A DNA stretch of 64,000 bases from Blastococcus sp. URHD0036. GTDB taxonomy: Bacteria; Actinomycetota; Actinomycetes; Mycobacteriales; Geodermatophilaceae. Where the stretch lies: assembly GCF_000701365.1 (NCBI RefSeq), contig NZ_JNIK01000017.1, positions 1 to 64,000 on the forward strand. The letters are read 5' to 3'. The position numbers were made by a program, and so were the translations under genes. Below are positions 8,052-18,019 of the stretch, one piece after another (position 1 is the stretch's first letter; each line of letters opens with the position of its first letter). Below the pieces are notes generated by a model. That model had not been told where the DNA came from and did no database searches. It worked only from the letters and a program-made list of their open reading frames with translations.

Positions 8052-10075
8052 CTGCTCCCCCAGCGGGCGCGCTCGGCGTCGAACGCGGCGCGGCGCCGGG
8101 CCCGGACGGTGCTGATCTCCTCGGTGTGCGCGGCCTCCAGGCTGCGCACCTCGGCCAGCGAGAAGGTGGCGGGGCGGACCTGCAGCCCCTCCTCCCCCGC
8201 CTCGATCGCGGCCCGCCGCTGGGCCAGCTCGTCGGCGGTCACCGGGACGAACCGCAGCCGGTCGAACTGCCGCAGCAGCCACGGCTTCTCCGCCGAGCCG
8301 CTCACGTGCCGCCAGACGGGCACCGTGCGGCCGACCAGCTGGTAGCCGCCGGGCCCCTCCATCCCGTAGACGCAGAGGTAGATGCCGCCGATGCCGACGG
8401 CGTTCTGCGGGGTCCAGGTCCGGGCCGGGTCGTACTTGGTGGTGACAAGGCGGTGCCGCGGGTCGATCGGCACCGCGACCGGGGCGCCCAGGTAGACGTC
8501 GCCCAGCCCGACCACCAGGTAGGTCGCCGCGGTGACGACGTCGAACACGTCGGCCCGGTCGCCGAGGTCGTTGACCCGGCGGATGAACTCCACGTTGTCC
8601 GGGCACCAGGGCGCGTCCGGCCGCACCGACCGGGCGTAGCGGGCCATCGCCTCGTGCGCGGCCGGGTGGTCCAGCGCCAGCGGCAGGGTCACCTCGCGCA
8701 CGTCGAGCGTCACCGACTCCGGGTCGGGCACCTCGGCGGCCAGCTGCACGAGCAGCTCGGCCAGCACCGGCAGCGGCAGCGACCGCTCGTCGACCTGCAC
8801 GAGCATGGAGCGCACGCCCTCGACCAGCTCCCGGACGGCGGGCAGCGCCAGCCCCCGCAGCCGCTGGGCCAGCAGGTGCACCCAGACCCGGACGTGCAGG
8901 TCCAGCTCCGCGGGGCCGGCCTCCACGAGCAGGTGGGAGTCGCCGGCCGCGCGCACGGTGATCCGCGGCCGGGGGCCGTCGGCCGCCAGCTCGGCCAGCA
9001 GCGGCCGGTGCACGGGCCCCGCGACCGGAGCGACCGGGGCGGGCCGGCGGTCGGCCAGGGCCGCCTCCAGCCGTGCCGCGACCGCCGCGGCCGGGGCGGC
9101 GAGCAGGGCGGCCCGCTCGGCGTTGGCCGCGTCGGCGTCCGCCGGCGTCACCGGCACCAGGCGCACCGTGTCACCCGGGCGCAGCTGGGCCAGCTGCCAC
9201 CGGTCGGCGCGGATCACCACGCAGGGGACGACGAACCCGCCGAGGCTGGGCCCGTCCGGCCCGACGATCACCGGGGTGTCGCCGGACAGCATGATCCCGC
9301 CGACGGGATAGGCGCTGTCGTGGATGTTCGACGGGTGCAGGCCCGCTTCGCCGCCGTCCTGCCGGGCCCACCCCGGGGCGGGGCCGACCAGCCGGACGCC
9401 GGTGCGGTCGGCACGGTGGTCGACCGTCCAGGTCGCGGCGAACAACGCCGCGACGCCGTCCTCGGTGAGGTGCTCGGGCGCCCCGTGCGGGCCGGGCAGG
9501 ACCCGCAGGGTCCAGTCGGTGCCCAGCTGCGGGAGCAGCGGGGCGACGTCGACCGGCGCCTCGAGGTTCTCGGTGCGGCCCAGCGGCAGCCGGTCGCCGG
9601 CGGCCAGGGCGCGGCCGTCGAGCCCGCCGAACCCGCCGAGCAGGAAGGTCGCCCGGCTGCCCAGTTCGCGGGGCACCGCGATGCCGCCGGCGACCGCGAG
9701 GTAGCCGCGCAGCCCGGGCGCTCCGCAGGGGCCGAGGTCGAGCACTCCCCCGGCCGGCACCACGGTGACCACGCCGGGGCGGACCGGCCGCCCGTCGAGG
9801 GTGGCCGAGCCGACCGCGCCGGCGAGGCAGACCAGCGTCCGTTCGCCGAAGCGCAGCCGCGGCCCGGTCATGACCGCCTCCAGCCCGGCCGCGGTCGGCG
9901 GGTTGCCCACCGCGCGGTTGGCCAGGGCGAAGGAGAGGTCGTCCCAGGCACCCGAGGGCGGCACGCCGACGTCCCACAGGCCGGTGCGCCCGGCGAGGTC
10001 CTGCACGCTGGTCTGCACGCCCGGGGCCAGCACCTCGACGGTGCCGGTCAGGACACGGGACCCGAGGGCGGTCAC
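8048..10075 (-). CDS. Guanidine/urea carboxylase carboxyltransferase part (lacks BC and BCCP domains)
   Basis: A 675-residue protein matching only the central carboxyltransferase region of urea/guanidine carboxylase: first the AHS2/PxpC-like half ([29 protein letters not shown]), then the AHS1/PxpB-like half ([36 protein letters not shown]). In the usual 1200-residue enzyme this follows a biotin carboxylase domain and precedes a biotin carrier domain; here the protein begins exactly at the first half and ends at [11 protein letters not shown], where the carrier would begin. It must act with a separate biotinylated subunit, or do something else. Overlaps both neighbours by 4 bp. Confidence 0.88.
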   Translation of the reverse strand: MTALGSRVLTGTVEVLAPGVQTSVQDLAGRTGLWDVGVPPSGAWDDLSFALANRAVGNPPTAAGLEAVMTGPRLRFGERTLVCLAGAVGSATLDGRPVRPGVVTVVPAGGVLDLGPCGAPGLRGYLAVAGGIAVPRELGSRATFLLGGFGGLDGRALAAGDRLPLGRTENLEAPVDVAPLLPQLGTDWTLRVLPGPHGAPEHLTEDGVAALFAATWTVDHRADRTGVRLVGPAPGWARQDGGEAGLHPSNIHDSAYPVGGIMLSGDTPVIVGPDGPSLGGFVVPCVVIRADRWQLAQLRPGDTVRLVPVTPADADAANAERAALLAAPAAAVAARLEAALADRRPAPVAPVAGPVHRPLLAELAADGPRPRITVRAAGDSHLLVEAGPAELDLHVRVWVHLLAQRLRGLALPAVRELVEGVRSMLVQVDERSLPLPVLAELLVQLAAEVPDPESVTLDVREVTLPLALDHPAAHEAMARYARSVRPDAPWCPDNVEFIRRVNDLGDRADVFDVVTAATYLVVGLGDVYLGAPVAVPIDPRHRLVTTKYDPARTWTPQNAVGIGGIYLCVYGMEGPGGYQLVGRTVPVWRHVSGSAEKPWLLRQFDRLRFVPVTADELAQRRAAIEAGEEGLQVRPATFSLAEVRSLEAAHTEEISTVRARRRAAFDAERARWGSR

Positions 10076-10725
10076 GCGGTCCACCCCAGCAGCCGGATCG
10101 GCGTCGGGTCCCAGCCGTTGCACGGGTTGTTCAGCTGCGGGCAGTTGCTGATCAGCACCAGCACGTCCCGCTCGGCGCGCACCTCGACGTAGCGCCCGGG
10201 TGCCGACAACCCGTCGGCGAAGCTCAAGCCGCCGTCCGGCGTGAGCGGCACGTTCATGAAGAAGTTGACGTTGTGCCCGAGCTCGCGGGCACCGATGCCG
10301 GCCGGCGCGCCGTACCGGAGGAACGTCTCCCGGCAGGCGTGCTGGTGGCGGGTGTGCATGCCGTACCGCACGACGTTGGACTCCTGCGCGCACGCCCCGC
10401 CGAGGGTGTCGTGCCGGCCGCAGGTGTCGGCGGTGATCGTGACCAGCGGGTCGCCGTCCTGGGACAGCAGCCGCGAGCCGGCGGTCAGGTACGCCGCCCG
10501 CTGCTCGCGGATCGTGTCCATGGCGCTGTAGCGGTTGGTCACGTCGTCGGCGTCGTAGAACAAGGTGTCGGCGGCCTGGTTGCCGTGCAGGTCGACGATG
10601 CGGAACGAGCCGCCGGCCGGTACCCGGCCGAGGAAGCCGTCGCCGGCCGCCACCGTCACGTCGAGGACGGCGTCCTCGGCGCGCAGCGCGCTCTCGACGG
10701 TGGGCAGGGTCAGGGTCGCGGTCAT
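10072..10725 (-). CDS. DUF1989 protein, carboxyguanidine deiminase subunit (urea carboxylase-associated protein 1 type)
   Basis: A 217-residue DUF1989 protein. The family was long called urea carboxylase-associated protein and was later shown, as a CgdA/CgdB pair, to deiminate carboxyguanidine to allophanate. Visible family features are [34 protein letters not shown] with Cys and His residues suited to metal binding, [14 protein letters not shown] and an N-C-P-Q-x-N-N-P-C-N segment near the C-terminus. The ATG overlaps the preceding DUF1989 gene by 4 bp. Which of the two paralogs is CgdA and which is CgdB I cannot say from sequence alone. Confidence 0.9.
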   Translation of the reverse strand: MTATLTLPTVESALRAEDAVLDVTVAAGDGFLGRVPAGGSFRIVDLHGNQAADTLFYDADDVTNRYSAMDTIREQRAAYLTAGSRLLSQDGDPLVTITADTCGRHDTLGGACAQESNVVRYGMHTRHQHACRETFLRYGAPAGIGARELGHNVNFFMNVPLTPDGGLSFADGLSAPGRYVEVRAERDVLVLISNCPQLNNPCNGWDPTPIRLLGWTA

Positions 10726-11420
10726 GCCAGCACCGCCTGGGCGTTGGCGAGGGCGCGGGCGCTCTCGGGGCGGAACGTGACGGACGGGTCGTCGGGGCCG
10801 TAGGGCGCCCCCGCCTCGACCTCGGCGCGGACGGCGCCGGGAGCCCACGCCGTGCTCATCGGGTGCGGCGCCGTGGAGAGCACGACCAGCAGGTCCTGCT
10901 CGGCCCGCAGCGACACCCAGTCGCCGGCCCGGGCGTGGTCGGGCACGTGCGCCAGGTCGCCGTCGGCCCCGATGGCGACCTTGGCGAAGAAGTTCACGCA
11001 GGCGTGCAGGTCGGCCGGGCCGCGGCCGTGCTTGCGCAGCTCCGACAGCAGCCCGGAGCGGGCCGAGCGGCGCCAGTCGTTGCGGTCGGTGCCGTAGGAC
11101 GTCGGGCCGAACTCCGCGACGTGCCCGTCGAGGGAGTGCCCGGTGAGGCAGTCGTGCCAGTCCAGGGAGGAACCGGTCACCGACGCGAGCGCAGCGCCCC
11201 GGTCGCTCATCAGGACCATCGGCGGCCGGATCCGGGCGCTCATCTGCGCCTTCAGCGTGTCCGGCACGTTCAGCCGGTCCACCGGGTCACCCGCCGCGAA
11301 CAGCAGCGTGGAGCACACCGCGCCGTCGTCCAGGGCGGTCAGCCGCAGCACCCGGCCGGCGCGCAGCAGCAGCGACCAGTGCGCCCCGCCGGGGACGTCG
11401 TGCTCGAGCAGGGCGGTCAC
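10722..11420 (-). CDS. DUF1989 protein, carboxyguanidine deiminase subunit (urea carboxylase-associated protein 2 type)
   Basis: A 232-residue second DUF1989 protein, paralogous to the next gene in the operon. Family segments are [32 protein letters not shown], and [15 protein letters not shown], which matches the NFFMNVP block of its partner. The two subunits are known to form a heteromeric carboxyguanidine deiminase in guanidine-degrading bacteria. The GTG start overlaps the permease stop by 4 bp and its own stop overlaps the following ATG by 4 bp, so equal amounts of both subunits are expected from coupled translation. Confidence 0.9.
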   Translation of the reverse strand: MTALLEHDVPGGAHWSLLLRAGRVLRLTALDDGAVCSTLLFAAGDPVDRLNVPDTLKAQMSARIRPPMVLMSDRGAALASVTGSSLDWHDCLTGHSLDGHVAEFGPTSYGTDRNDWRRSARSGLLSELRKHGRGPADLHACVNFFAKVAIGADGDLAHVPDHARAGDWVSLRAEQDLLVVLSTAPHPMSTAWAPGAVRAEVEAGAPYGPDDPSVTFRPESARALANAQAVLA

Positions 11421-12922
11421 GCGGCCACCTCCGACACCGGAGCGGGGTCCAGGTCGGCCGCCGCGCGCCGGACCTGGCGCTTCTGCACCCGGTAGGCGAG
11501 TGCCCCCACGAGGAGGGCGCCGGCGAGCATCAGCTCGGGCAGGAACCGCAGGTACCACTCCGTGCCGAACACCTCGGCGCGCGGCCAGGCCAGGTTGACC
11601 GCCATCGCGGTGCCCCAGACCACGGCCGCGACGTTGACCGCCACGCCCCAGCGCCCGAGGGAGAACAGGCCGTCACCGCGGGCCCAGCCGCCGCGCAGCC
11701 GGCGGCGCAGCAGCGGGATCGTCACCATCAGGTAGGCGATGTAGAGCAGCATGATGCAGACGCTGGTCAGGGCCAGGAAGAGCGCCCCGTTGTGCACGTT
11801 CAGCACCAGCAGCGCGACGGCGAGGACGCCGACGACCACCGCGGGCAGGATCGGCGCACCGGTGCGGCCGTTGACCTTCGCCAGGGCCCCGGAGAACGGC
11901 AGCACCCGGTCGCGGGCCATCGAGAAGATCATCCGGGTGGTGGCGGTCTGGATGGCCAGGGTGCAGACCAGCACGGCGATCGCCACGACCACCAGGAAGG
12001 CGCGGCCGAGGCCGTCACCGAGCCGGCTGAGCAGCACCGACGGGAGCCCCTGGGCGGGGTCGCCGAGCGAGCCGTCGGTGACGCTGGGGGCGGCCATCAG
12101 GGTGGCGAGCAGCATGAGCGCACCACCGATGCCCGACACGACGAGCGCGCGGATGATCGTGCGCGGGGCGGTGCGCCGCGGGTCCCGGGTCTCCTCCGAG
12201 AGCTCGCCGGCGCTGTCGAAGCCGACCATCACGTAGGCGGCCATCAGCCCGGAGACGACGAACGCCCAGAAGTAGCCCGAACCGCCGGCGATGCCGGTGT
12301 CGAGCACGATGCCCGGTCCGCGCTCGGCCTTGGAGAACAGCGCGACGCACAGCAGCACCACGCCGACGAGCTCGCAGGTGACGCCGATGCTGTTGATCAC
12401 CGACATCGCGCGGATGCCGACGGCGTTGATGAGCGTGGTGATCGCGAGGACGCAGCTGCCCAGCAGGACGGCGTTCGCGGTGGGGCTCTCCAGCACCTCG
12501 AACCCGCTCCAGATGGCCGGCAGCACGATCTGCATGGCGATGGCCGCGGCCGCCACGGTGACGACCTGGCCGACGAGCATCAGCCAGCCCGCCGTCCAGC
12601 CCCACAGCGTGCCGCCGAAGCGGGTGGCCCACTGGTAGATGCAGCCGGAGATCGGGTAGCGGGCGGCCAGCTCGGAGAAGCAGAGCGCGACCATCAGCTG
12701 GCCGGCGAACACGATCGGCCAGGTCCAGAAGAAGGCGGGGCCGCCGAAGCTGAAGCCGAAGGCGAAGAGCTGGAAGACCGTGGTGAGGATGGAGACGAAC
12801 GAGAAGCCGGCGGCGAAGGACCCGAAGCTGCCGATGCTGCGGTGCAGTTGTGGCCGGTAGCCGAAACCGGCCAGGTCGCTGTCGTCGGAGACGGTGGGGG
12901 GTGGATCTGCGAGCGCGGTCAT
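11417..12922 (-). CDS. APC family permease, probable guanidine-linked transporter
   Basis: A 501-residue transporter of the amino acid-polyamine-organocation superfamily, with about twelve hydrophobic segments and the conserved region GFDSAGELSEETRDPRRTAP between helices. Related permeases are regularly encoded beside urea/guanidine carboxylase genes and are annotated as urea carboxylase-associated amino acid permeases. It is the first gene after the guanidine riboswitch. The ATG at 12922 follows GGGAGGGG at good spacing. Import of guanidine or of a guanidine precursor is inference from its place in the operon. Confidence 0.88.
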   Translation of the reverse strand: MTALADPPPTVSDDSDLAGFGYRPQLHRSIGSFGSFAAGFSFVSILTTVFQLFAFGFSFGGPAFFWTWPIVFAGQLMVALCFSELAARYPISGCIYQWATRFGGTLWGWTAGWLMLVGQVVTVAAAAIAMQIVLPAIWSGFEVLESPTANAVLLGSCVLAITTLINAVGIRAMSVINSIGVTCELVGVVLLCVALFSKAERGPGIVLDTGIAGGSGYFWAFVVSGLMAAYVMVGFDSAGELSEETRDPRRTAPRTIIRALVVSGIGGALMLLATLMAAPSVTDGSLGDPAQGLPSVLLSRLGDGLGRAFLVVVAIAVLVCTLAIQTATTRMIFSMARDRVLPFSGALAKVNGRTGAPILPAVVVGVLAVALLVLNVHNGALFLALTSVCIMLLYIAYLMVTIPLLRRRLRGGWARGDGLFSLGRWGVAVNVAAVVWGTAMAVNLAWPRAEVFGTEWYLRFLPELMLAGALLVGALAYRVQKRQVRRAAADLDPAPVSEVAA

Positions 12923-12972
12923 GCCGGCCCCTCCCGAACGGGCCAGGGCACAGCACGGCCCGGGCCTGGTGT

Positions 12973-13072
12973 GGCCTCCCGGGCTTTTCTCCCGCCGTGG
13001 GACAGGGGTGGCGCCCCTGCCTGCATCTCTCGGACCAGACCCGCCGGTGACCGGCGGCGGAACCCTAGACGC
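12973..13072 (-). promoter_or_regulatory. Guanidine-I (ykkC class I) riboswitch
   Basis: Read on the minus strand, the leader contains the hallmark blocks in order: CTAGGGTTCCG (13068-13058), a CCGCCGG/CCGGCGG hairpin, GGTCTGGTCCGAGAG, GCCACCCC, and ACGGCGGGAGAAAAGCCCGGGAG ending near 12975 (quoted in pieces: ACGGCGGG, AGAAAAGCCC, GGGAG). These are the conserved guanidine-binding elements. Between the aptamer and the ATG, GGCCC (12944-12940) can pair with GGGCC (12930-12926) and so mask the ribosome site, suggesting translational control. TTGACT at 13108-13103 is a candidate -35. The remaining gap up to 13362 shows nothing else I can name. Confidence 0.93.
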
Positions 13073-13362
13073 GCCCCGCAGCAGGTCTGCGGGTCGACGG
13101 CGAGTCAAGCGGCGGGCGGTGTCCCCTCCGGGTCACGTCCGTGAAGTTCTCGTGACCCGCGGGACCGCTCTGTTTCCCGGGCGTGAACGTCCGCGCACCG
13201 GCGTCCCGGCGCTCCGCTGAGCACCGGCCTGTCGCCCCCGTCACAGCCTGCCTGTGGGGCACGCCACACCGTCTTGCACCCAGTGCACCCGGTGGTCCCC
13301 GTCACCGGTTCGGCGCGCAGACTCAGGGTGTTTCCACTCGTCCGACCCCGGAGTTCCGCGCA

Positions 13363-14412
13363 GTGAGATTGACCCGTTCCTCCATCGTCCTGGCCGTGAT
13401 CGGCGTGCTGCTGATCGTCGCCGCCGCCGTCGTCCGCTTCGTCGTCGTCCCCTCGGTGACCAAGCTGCCCGAGGACCTCGACGTCACCCTCCGGTTCGAG
13501 GGCACCTACAACGGCATCAACCCGGCCGCCCTCACCGGCGGCGGGGGCGACCTCCTCCTCTCCGACGTGCCGATCGAGGCCAGCCGGCGCGTGCAGGCCG
13601 AGTCGGTCGACGGCGACACCGAGATCGTGTCCCGCACCGACACCCGCACCGTCGGCGACAGCGAGCCCGCGGTCACCGAGGTGCGGTTCAACGTCGACCG
13701 CGAGACCGCCGAGGCCCGCCCCGCGCCCGACGGCGCCGACGACGTGACCTCGGCCGAGGGCCTGGTCTTCACCCTCCCCGTCGACCCCTCCACCGAGGAG
13801 GGCACCTACGAGTACTGGGACCAGTACACGATGCAGTCCGCCCCGGTGACCTTCGAGGGCGAGGAGACGTTCGGCGGCCGCGACGTGAACCGCTACCAGT
13901 CCGTGGCCGACGGCGAGCTCGCCGACCCGGACGCGCTCGGCCTGCCGGCCGCGCTGCCGAAGTCGCTGGCCCCGCTGGCACCCGGTCTCGCCGAGTCGGT
14001 CGACCCCGCGCTGACCGCTGACCTGGACGCCGTGCTGGCGGCGCTGCCCGACGAGGTCCCGATCGAGTGGACGTCGGAGACGACCACCTTCGTCGACGCC
14101 GACCGCGAGCTCGGGGCCACCATCGCCGGCGGCAGCACGCAGGTGATCACCGGGACCATGGACTTCGGCGGCTACCCCGTCGCCGTCCGGTTCGCCACGA
14201 TCGACATCTACTCCACCGACGACTCGATCGACGAGCGCGGCAGCGACGTGGGCGACGACTCGAGCCTGCTCAACCTGGTCGGGACGGTCCTGCCGATCGT
14301 GGCCGTCGTCCTGGGGCTGCTGCTCCTGGTCGTCGCCGCACTCCTGGCCGTGCGGGCGGCCCGCCGGACGGCCGGTCCCTCGGCCGGCGGCCCCGCGCAC
14401 GCGGCGGCCTGA
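13363..14412 (+). CDS. DUF3068 (PorA-family) membrane-anchored protein
   Basis: A 349-residue protein with an N-terminal transmembrane segment (residues 7-29, SIVLAVIGVLLIVAAAVVR), a large extracytoplasmic domain, and a second transmembrane helix near residues 303-330 with a short cytoplasmic tail. This layout and segments such as YEYWDQYTMQS match DUF3068, an actinobacterial family also called porin PorA-like. The GTG at 13363 with CGGAG upstream fits the signal anchor. The function is not established. A strong hairpin follows the stop codon. Confidence 0.8.
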   Translation: MRLTRSSIVLAVIGVLLIVAAAVVRFVVVPSVTKLPEDLDVTLRFEGTYNGINPAALTGGGGDLLLSDVPIEASRRVQAESVDGDTEIVSRTDTRTVGDSEPAVTEVRFNVDRETAEARPAPDGADDVTSAEGLVFTLPVDPSTEEGTYEYWDQYTMQSAPVTFEGEETFGGRDVNRYQSVADGELADPDALGLPAALPKSLAPLAPGLAESVDPALTADLDAVLAALPDEVPIEWTSETTTFVDADRELGATIAGGSTQVITGTMDFGGYPVAVRFATIDIYSTDDSIDERGSDVGDDSSLLNLVGTVLPIVAVVLGLLLLVVAALLAVRAARRTAGPSAGGPAHAAA

Positions 14413-14419
14413 CGGTCCC

Positions 14420-14448
14420 GGCGGTCCCGGACACTGCCCGGGACCGCC
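14420..14448. terminator. Bidirectional hairpin terminator
   Basis: GGCGGTCCCGG pairs perfectly with CCGGGACCGCC across a 7-nt loop (11-bp stem). It lies between the convergent ends of the DUF3068 gene and the small membrane protein gene. There is no T-run, as is usual for GC-rich actinobacteria. Confidence 0.7.
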
Positions 14449-14460
14449 GGCCCCGGTCGC

Positions 14461-14679
14461 TCAGCCGGCCGGCTCGGCCGGGTCCTGACGCCGGTTCGAC
14501 CGCGCCTGCAGCAGCGCCTCCCACTCCGACCGGTCGGCCCGGCCCGCCCGCGCGGCGGCGAGGAGGGCGACGCCCACGAGCACGACGAGCACGAGCAGCA
14601 GCACGCCCGCGACCGTCTCCCAGCCGAACCAGGGCGGAACGGTCAGGTCTCCGGGGGACGGGGGCGGGACGTCGGCCAT
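14461..14679 (-). CDS. Small single-pass membrane protein
   Basis: A 72-residue protein with a proline-rich N-terminus, one strong transmembrane helix (about residues 20-45, VAGVLLLVLVVLVGVALLAA) and a basic cytoplasmic tail containing SEWEALLQARSNRR. No family recognised. Coding is supported by the clean hydrophobic segment flanked by positive charges on one side only, and by its placement opposite a terminator hairpin. The ribosome site (CTCGGGGC) is weak. Confidence 0.6.
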   Translation of the reverse strand: MADVPPPSPGDLTVPPWFGWETVAGVLLLVLVVLVGVALLAAARAGRADRSEWEALLQARSNRRQDPAEPAG

Positions 14680-14894
14680 GCCCCGAGGGTGCCCGAGCAC
14701 GCGGCTCCCGCCGAACCTCCGGCGGCGTTCCTCACCCGGCGGAGCGACGTCACGCAGCGCGACCGCCGACGGCCGGCGCACCCGAACGGGTGCGCCGGCA
14801 CAACCTCCCGGGTGCCCCCTCCTCCAGGAGCGCGACGACCCCTCCGGCCGGCCGTAGCGTCGCCGGTCCGGACGGACTGCGGAGGGAGGCCGGG

Positions 14895-15635
14895 ATGACC
14901 ATCGAGCTCGAGACCACCGAGCGGCACCGCCCGAACGTGACGGGGGACCTGCCCACCGTCCTCGACGGGATCCCCGTGTTCGGCCGCGCCGTGGCCGGCT
15001 ACGACCGGTTCCAGGTCGACACCTACGTCCGCTGGGCCGAGGACGAGCTCGCCACCGCCGACCGGGAGCGGGAGCACCTCACGGCCCTGTACCTGCGCAC
15101 GCGGTCGGCCCTCGACGACGCCGAGCAGCGGCTGTCGCACTCCGCGGGCGGCGACGAACTGCTCCAGCTCTCCCGGCGGATCGGGGCGATGCTCGCCGCG
15201 GCGGCCGACGAGGCCGAGGGCATCCGGGCAGAGGCCCGGGCCGAGCGCGCCGCCACCGCCGCCGAGGGACGGCGGCTGCTCGCCTCCGCCGAGCGGGTGC
15301 TCGGCGACGCCGAGGCGACCGCCGCCCGGCTGGTGGACGACGCCACCGTGGCCGCCGCCGCCGTGACCGCCGACGCCGACCGCGTCCTGGCCGACGCGGA
15401 GGCGATCCGGCAGGCCGCCCGGGACGAGGCCGAGACCGGCCGTGCGGAGCTCGCGGTGCTGCGGCAGCAGGCGGCGCGGGACGCCGACGCCGTCCGCCGG
15501 CGGGCCGGGGACGACGCGGCCGCCGCCGTGCTCCGGGCGCGCTCCGAGGTCGTCGGCATGCTCGCCACCGCCCGGGAGCTCCGCCGGCGTGCCGACGACG
15601 AGGCCGCCGCGCTGCGGGAGCGCCGCGTCCCCTGA
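14895..15635 (+). CDS. DivIVA-like coiled-coil protein
   Basis: A 246-residue protein. The N-terminal segment (residues 27-45, around VFGRAVAGYDRFQVDTYVRW) resembles the DivIVA membrane-targeting module, with the F-x-x-x-x-x-G-Y-D-x-x-x-V-D-x-Y pattern. The remainder is an almost unbroken Ala/Glu/Arg coiled coil. Such proteins mark cell poles or septa and organise growth in actinobacteria. It is distinct from canonical DivIVA/Wag31 in lacking the usual DVRNVAF-type start. The ATG follows GGAGGGAGG. It stands alone between a convergently placed membrane gene and whiB. Confidence 0.75.
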   Translation: MTIELETTERHRPNVTGDLPTVLDGIPVFGRAVAGYDRFQVDTYVRWAEDELATADREREHLTALYLRTRSALDDAEQRLSHSAGGDELLQLSRRIGAMLAAAADEAEGIRAEARAERAATAAEGRRLLASAERVLGDAEATAARLVDDATVAAAAVTADADRVLADAEAIRQAARDEAETGRAELAVLRQQAARDADAVRRRAGDDAAAAVLRARSEVVGMLATARELRRRADDEAAALRERRVP

Positions 15636-15802
15636 CGGACACGCCCGCCGTGTGCAGAAGCCGACAACCGGACGGGCCCGTTTCGTGGGTTCTCGGCGAT
15701 GCCCTGATGGTCTCGGATCCGTAACGTCACGGACAGCAGCCAGGGCGTACCCCTCCGTCACACGCGGGGGCGGCGCCACGCCACCTCCCCGAGGAGCTCC
15801 CC

Positions 15803-16210
15803 GTGCCTTCCTTCTCCCGCAACCACCTGAGCCTGATCACCACCGGTCAGCCCTACGACGCCGCGCCCGAGGCCGCCTGGACCTACGCCCCGGCCTACGA
15901 GGAGTACGCCACCGAGGCCTACACCCCGCTCGCGGTCGAGGAGATGCCTGCCTCCACGTGGGTCGACTCCGACGCCGGCGAGGAGCCCTGGCGGCTGGAC
16001 GCCCTGTGTGCCGAGACCGACCCGGAGGCGTTCTTCCCGGAGAAGGGCGGCTCGACGCGCGAGGCCAAGCGCGTCTGCACCGGCTGCACCGTCCGGGCCG
16101 AGTGCCTGGAGTTCGCGCTCACCAACGACGAGCGCTTCGGGATCTGGGGCGGCCTGTCCGAGCGCGAGCGCCGTCGCCTGCGCCTGCAGCGCCGCGAGCT
16201 CACCGCCTGA
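15803..16210 (+). CDS. whiB: WhiB-family iron-sulfur transcriptional regulator, WhiB/WhiB2 type
   Basis: A 135-residue WhiB-like protein. The four cluster ligands are Cys69, Cys92, Cys95 and Cys101 (C-x22-C-x2-C-x5-C), followed by the G-I-W-G-G turn in DERFGIWGGLSERERRRL and a basic C-terminus for DNA binding. The segment ETDPEAFFPEKGGSTREAKR is the form seen in WhiB of Streptomyces and WhiB2/WhmD of mycobacteria, which controls septation and sporulation genes together with WhiA. The GTG start has a GAGGAG ribosome site. The 65-residue N-terminal extension is longer than in minimal Wbl proteins. Confidence 0.93.
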   Translation: MPSFSRNHLSLITTGQPYDAAPEAAWTYAPAYEEYATEAYTPLAVEEMPASTWVDSDAGEEPWRLDALCAETDPEAFFPEKGGSTREAKRVCTGCTVRAECLEFALTNDERFGIWGGLSERERRRLRLQRRELTA

Positions 16211-16233
16211 CGCCGGCGGCTCGGCGCCCGGCC

Positions 16234-17974
<1,741 letters not shown>

Positions 17975-18019
17975 GCGTGCTCCTCCCCCACCGCCGGGTC
18001 CGCCGCGGCCCATCCTGGC

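Noticed and set aside
8048-10075. Annotation as full urea carboxylase or as 5-oxoprolinase PxpBC
   Set aside because: No biotin carboxylase or biotin carrier is present, so it is not a full carboxylase. There is no pxpA beside it, while the riboswitch, DUF1989 pair and allophanate hydrolase point to guanidine.
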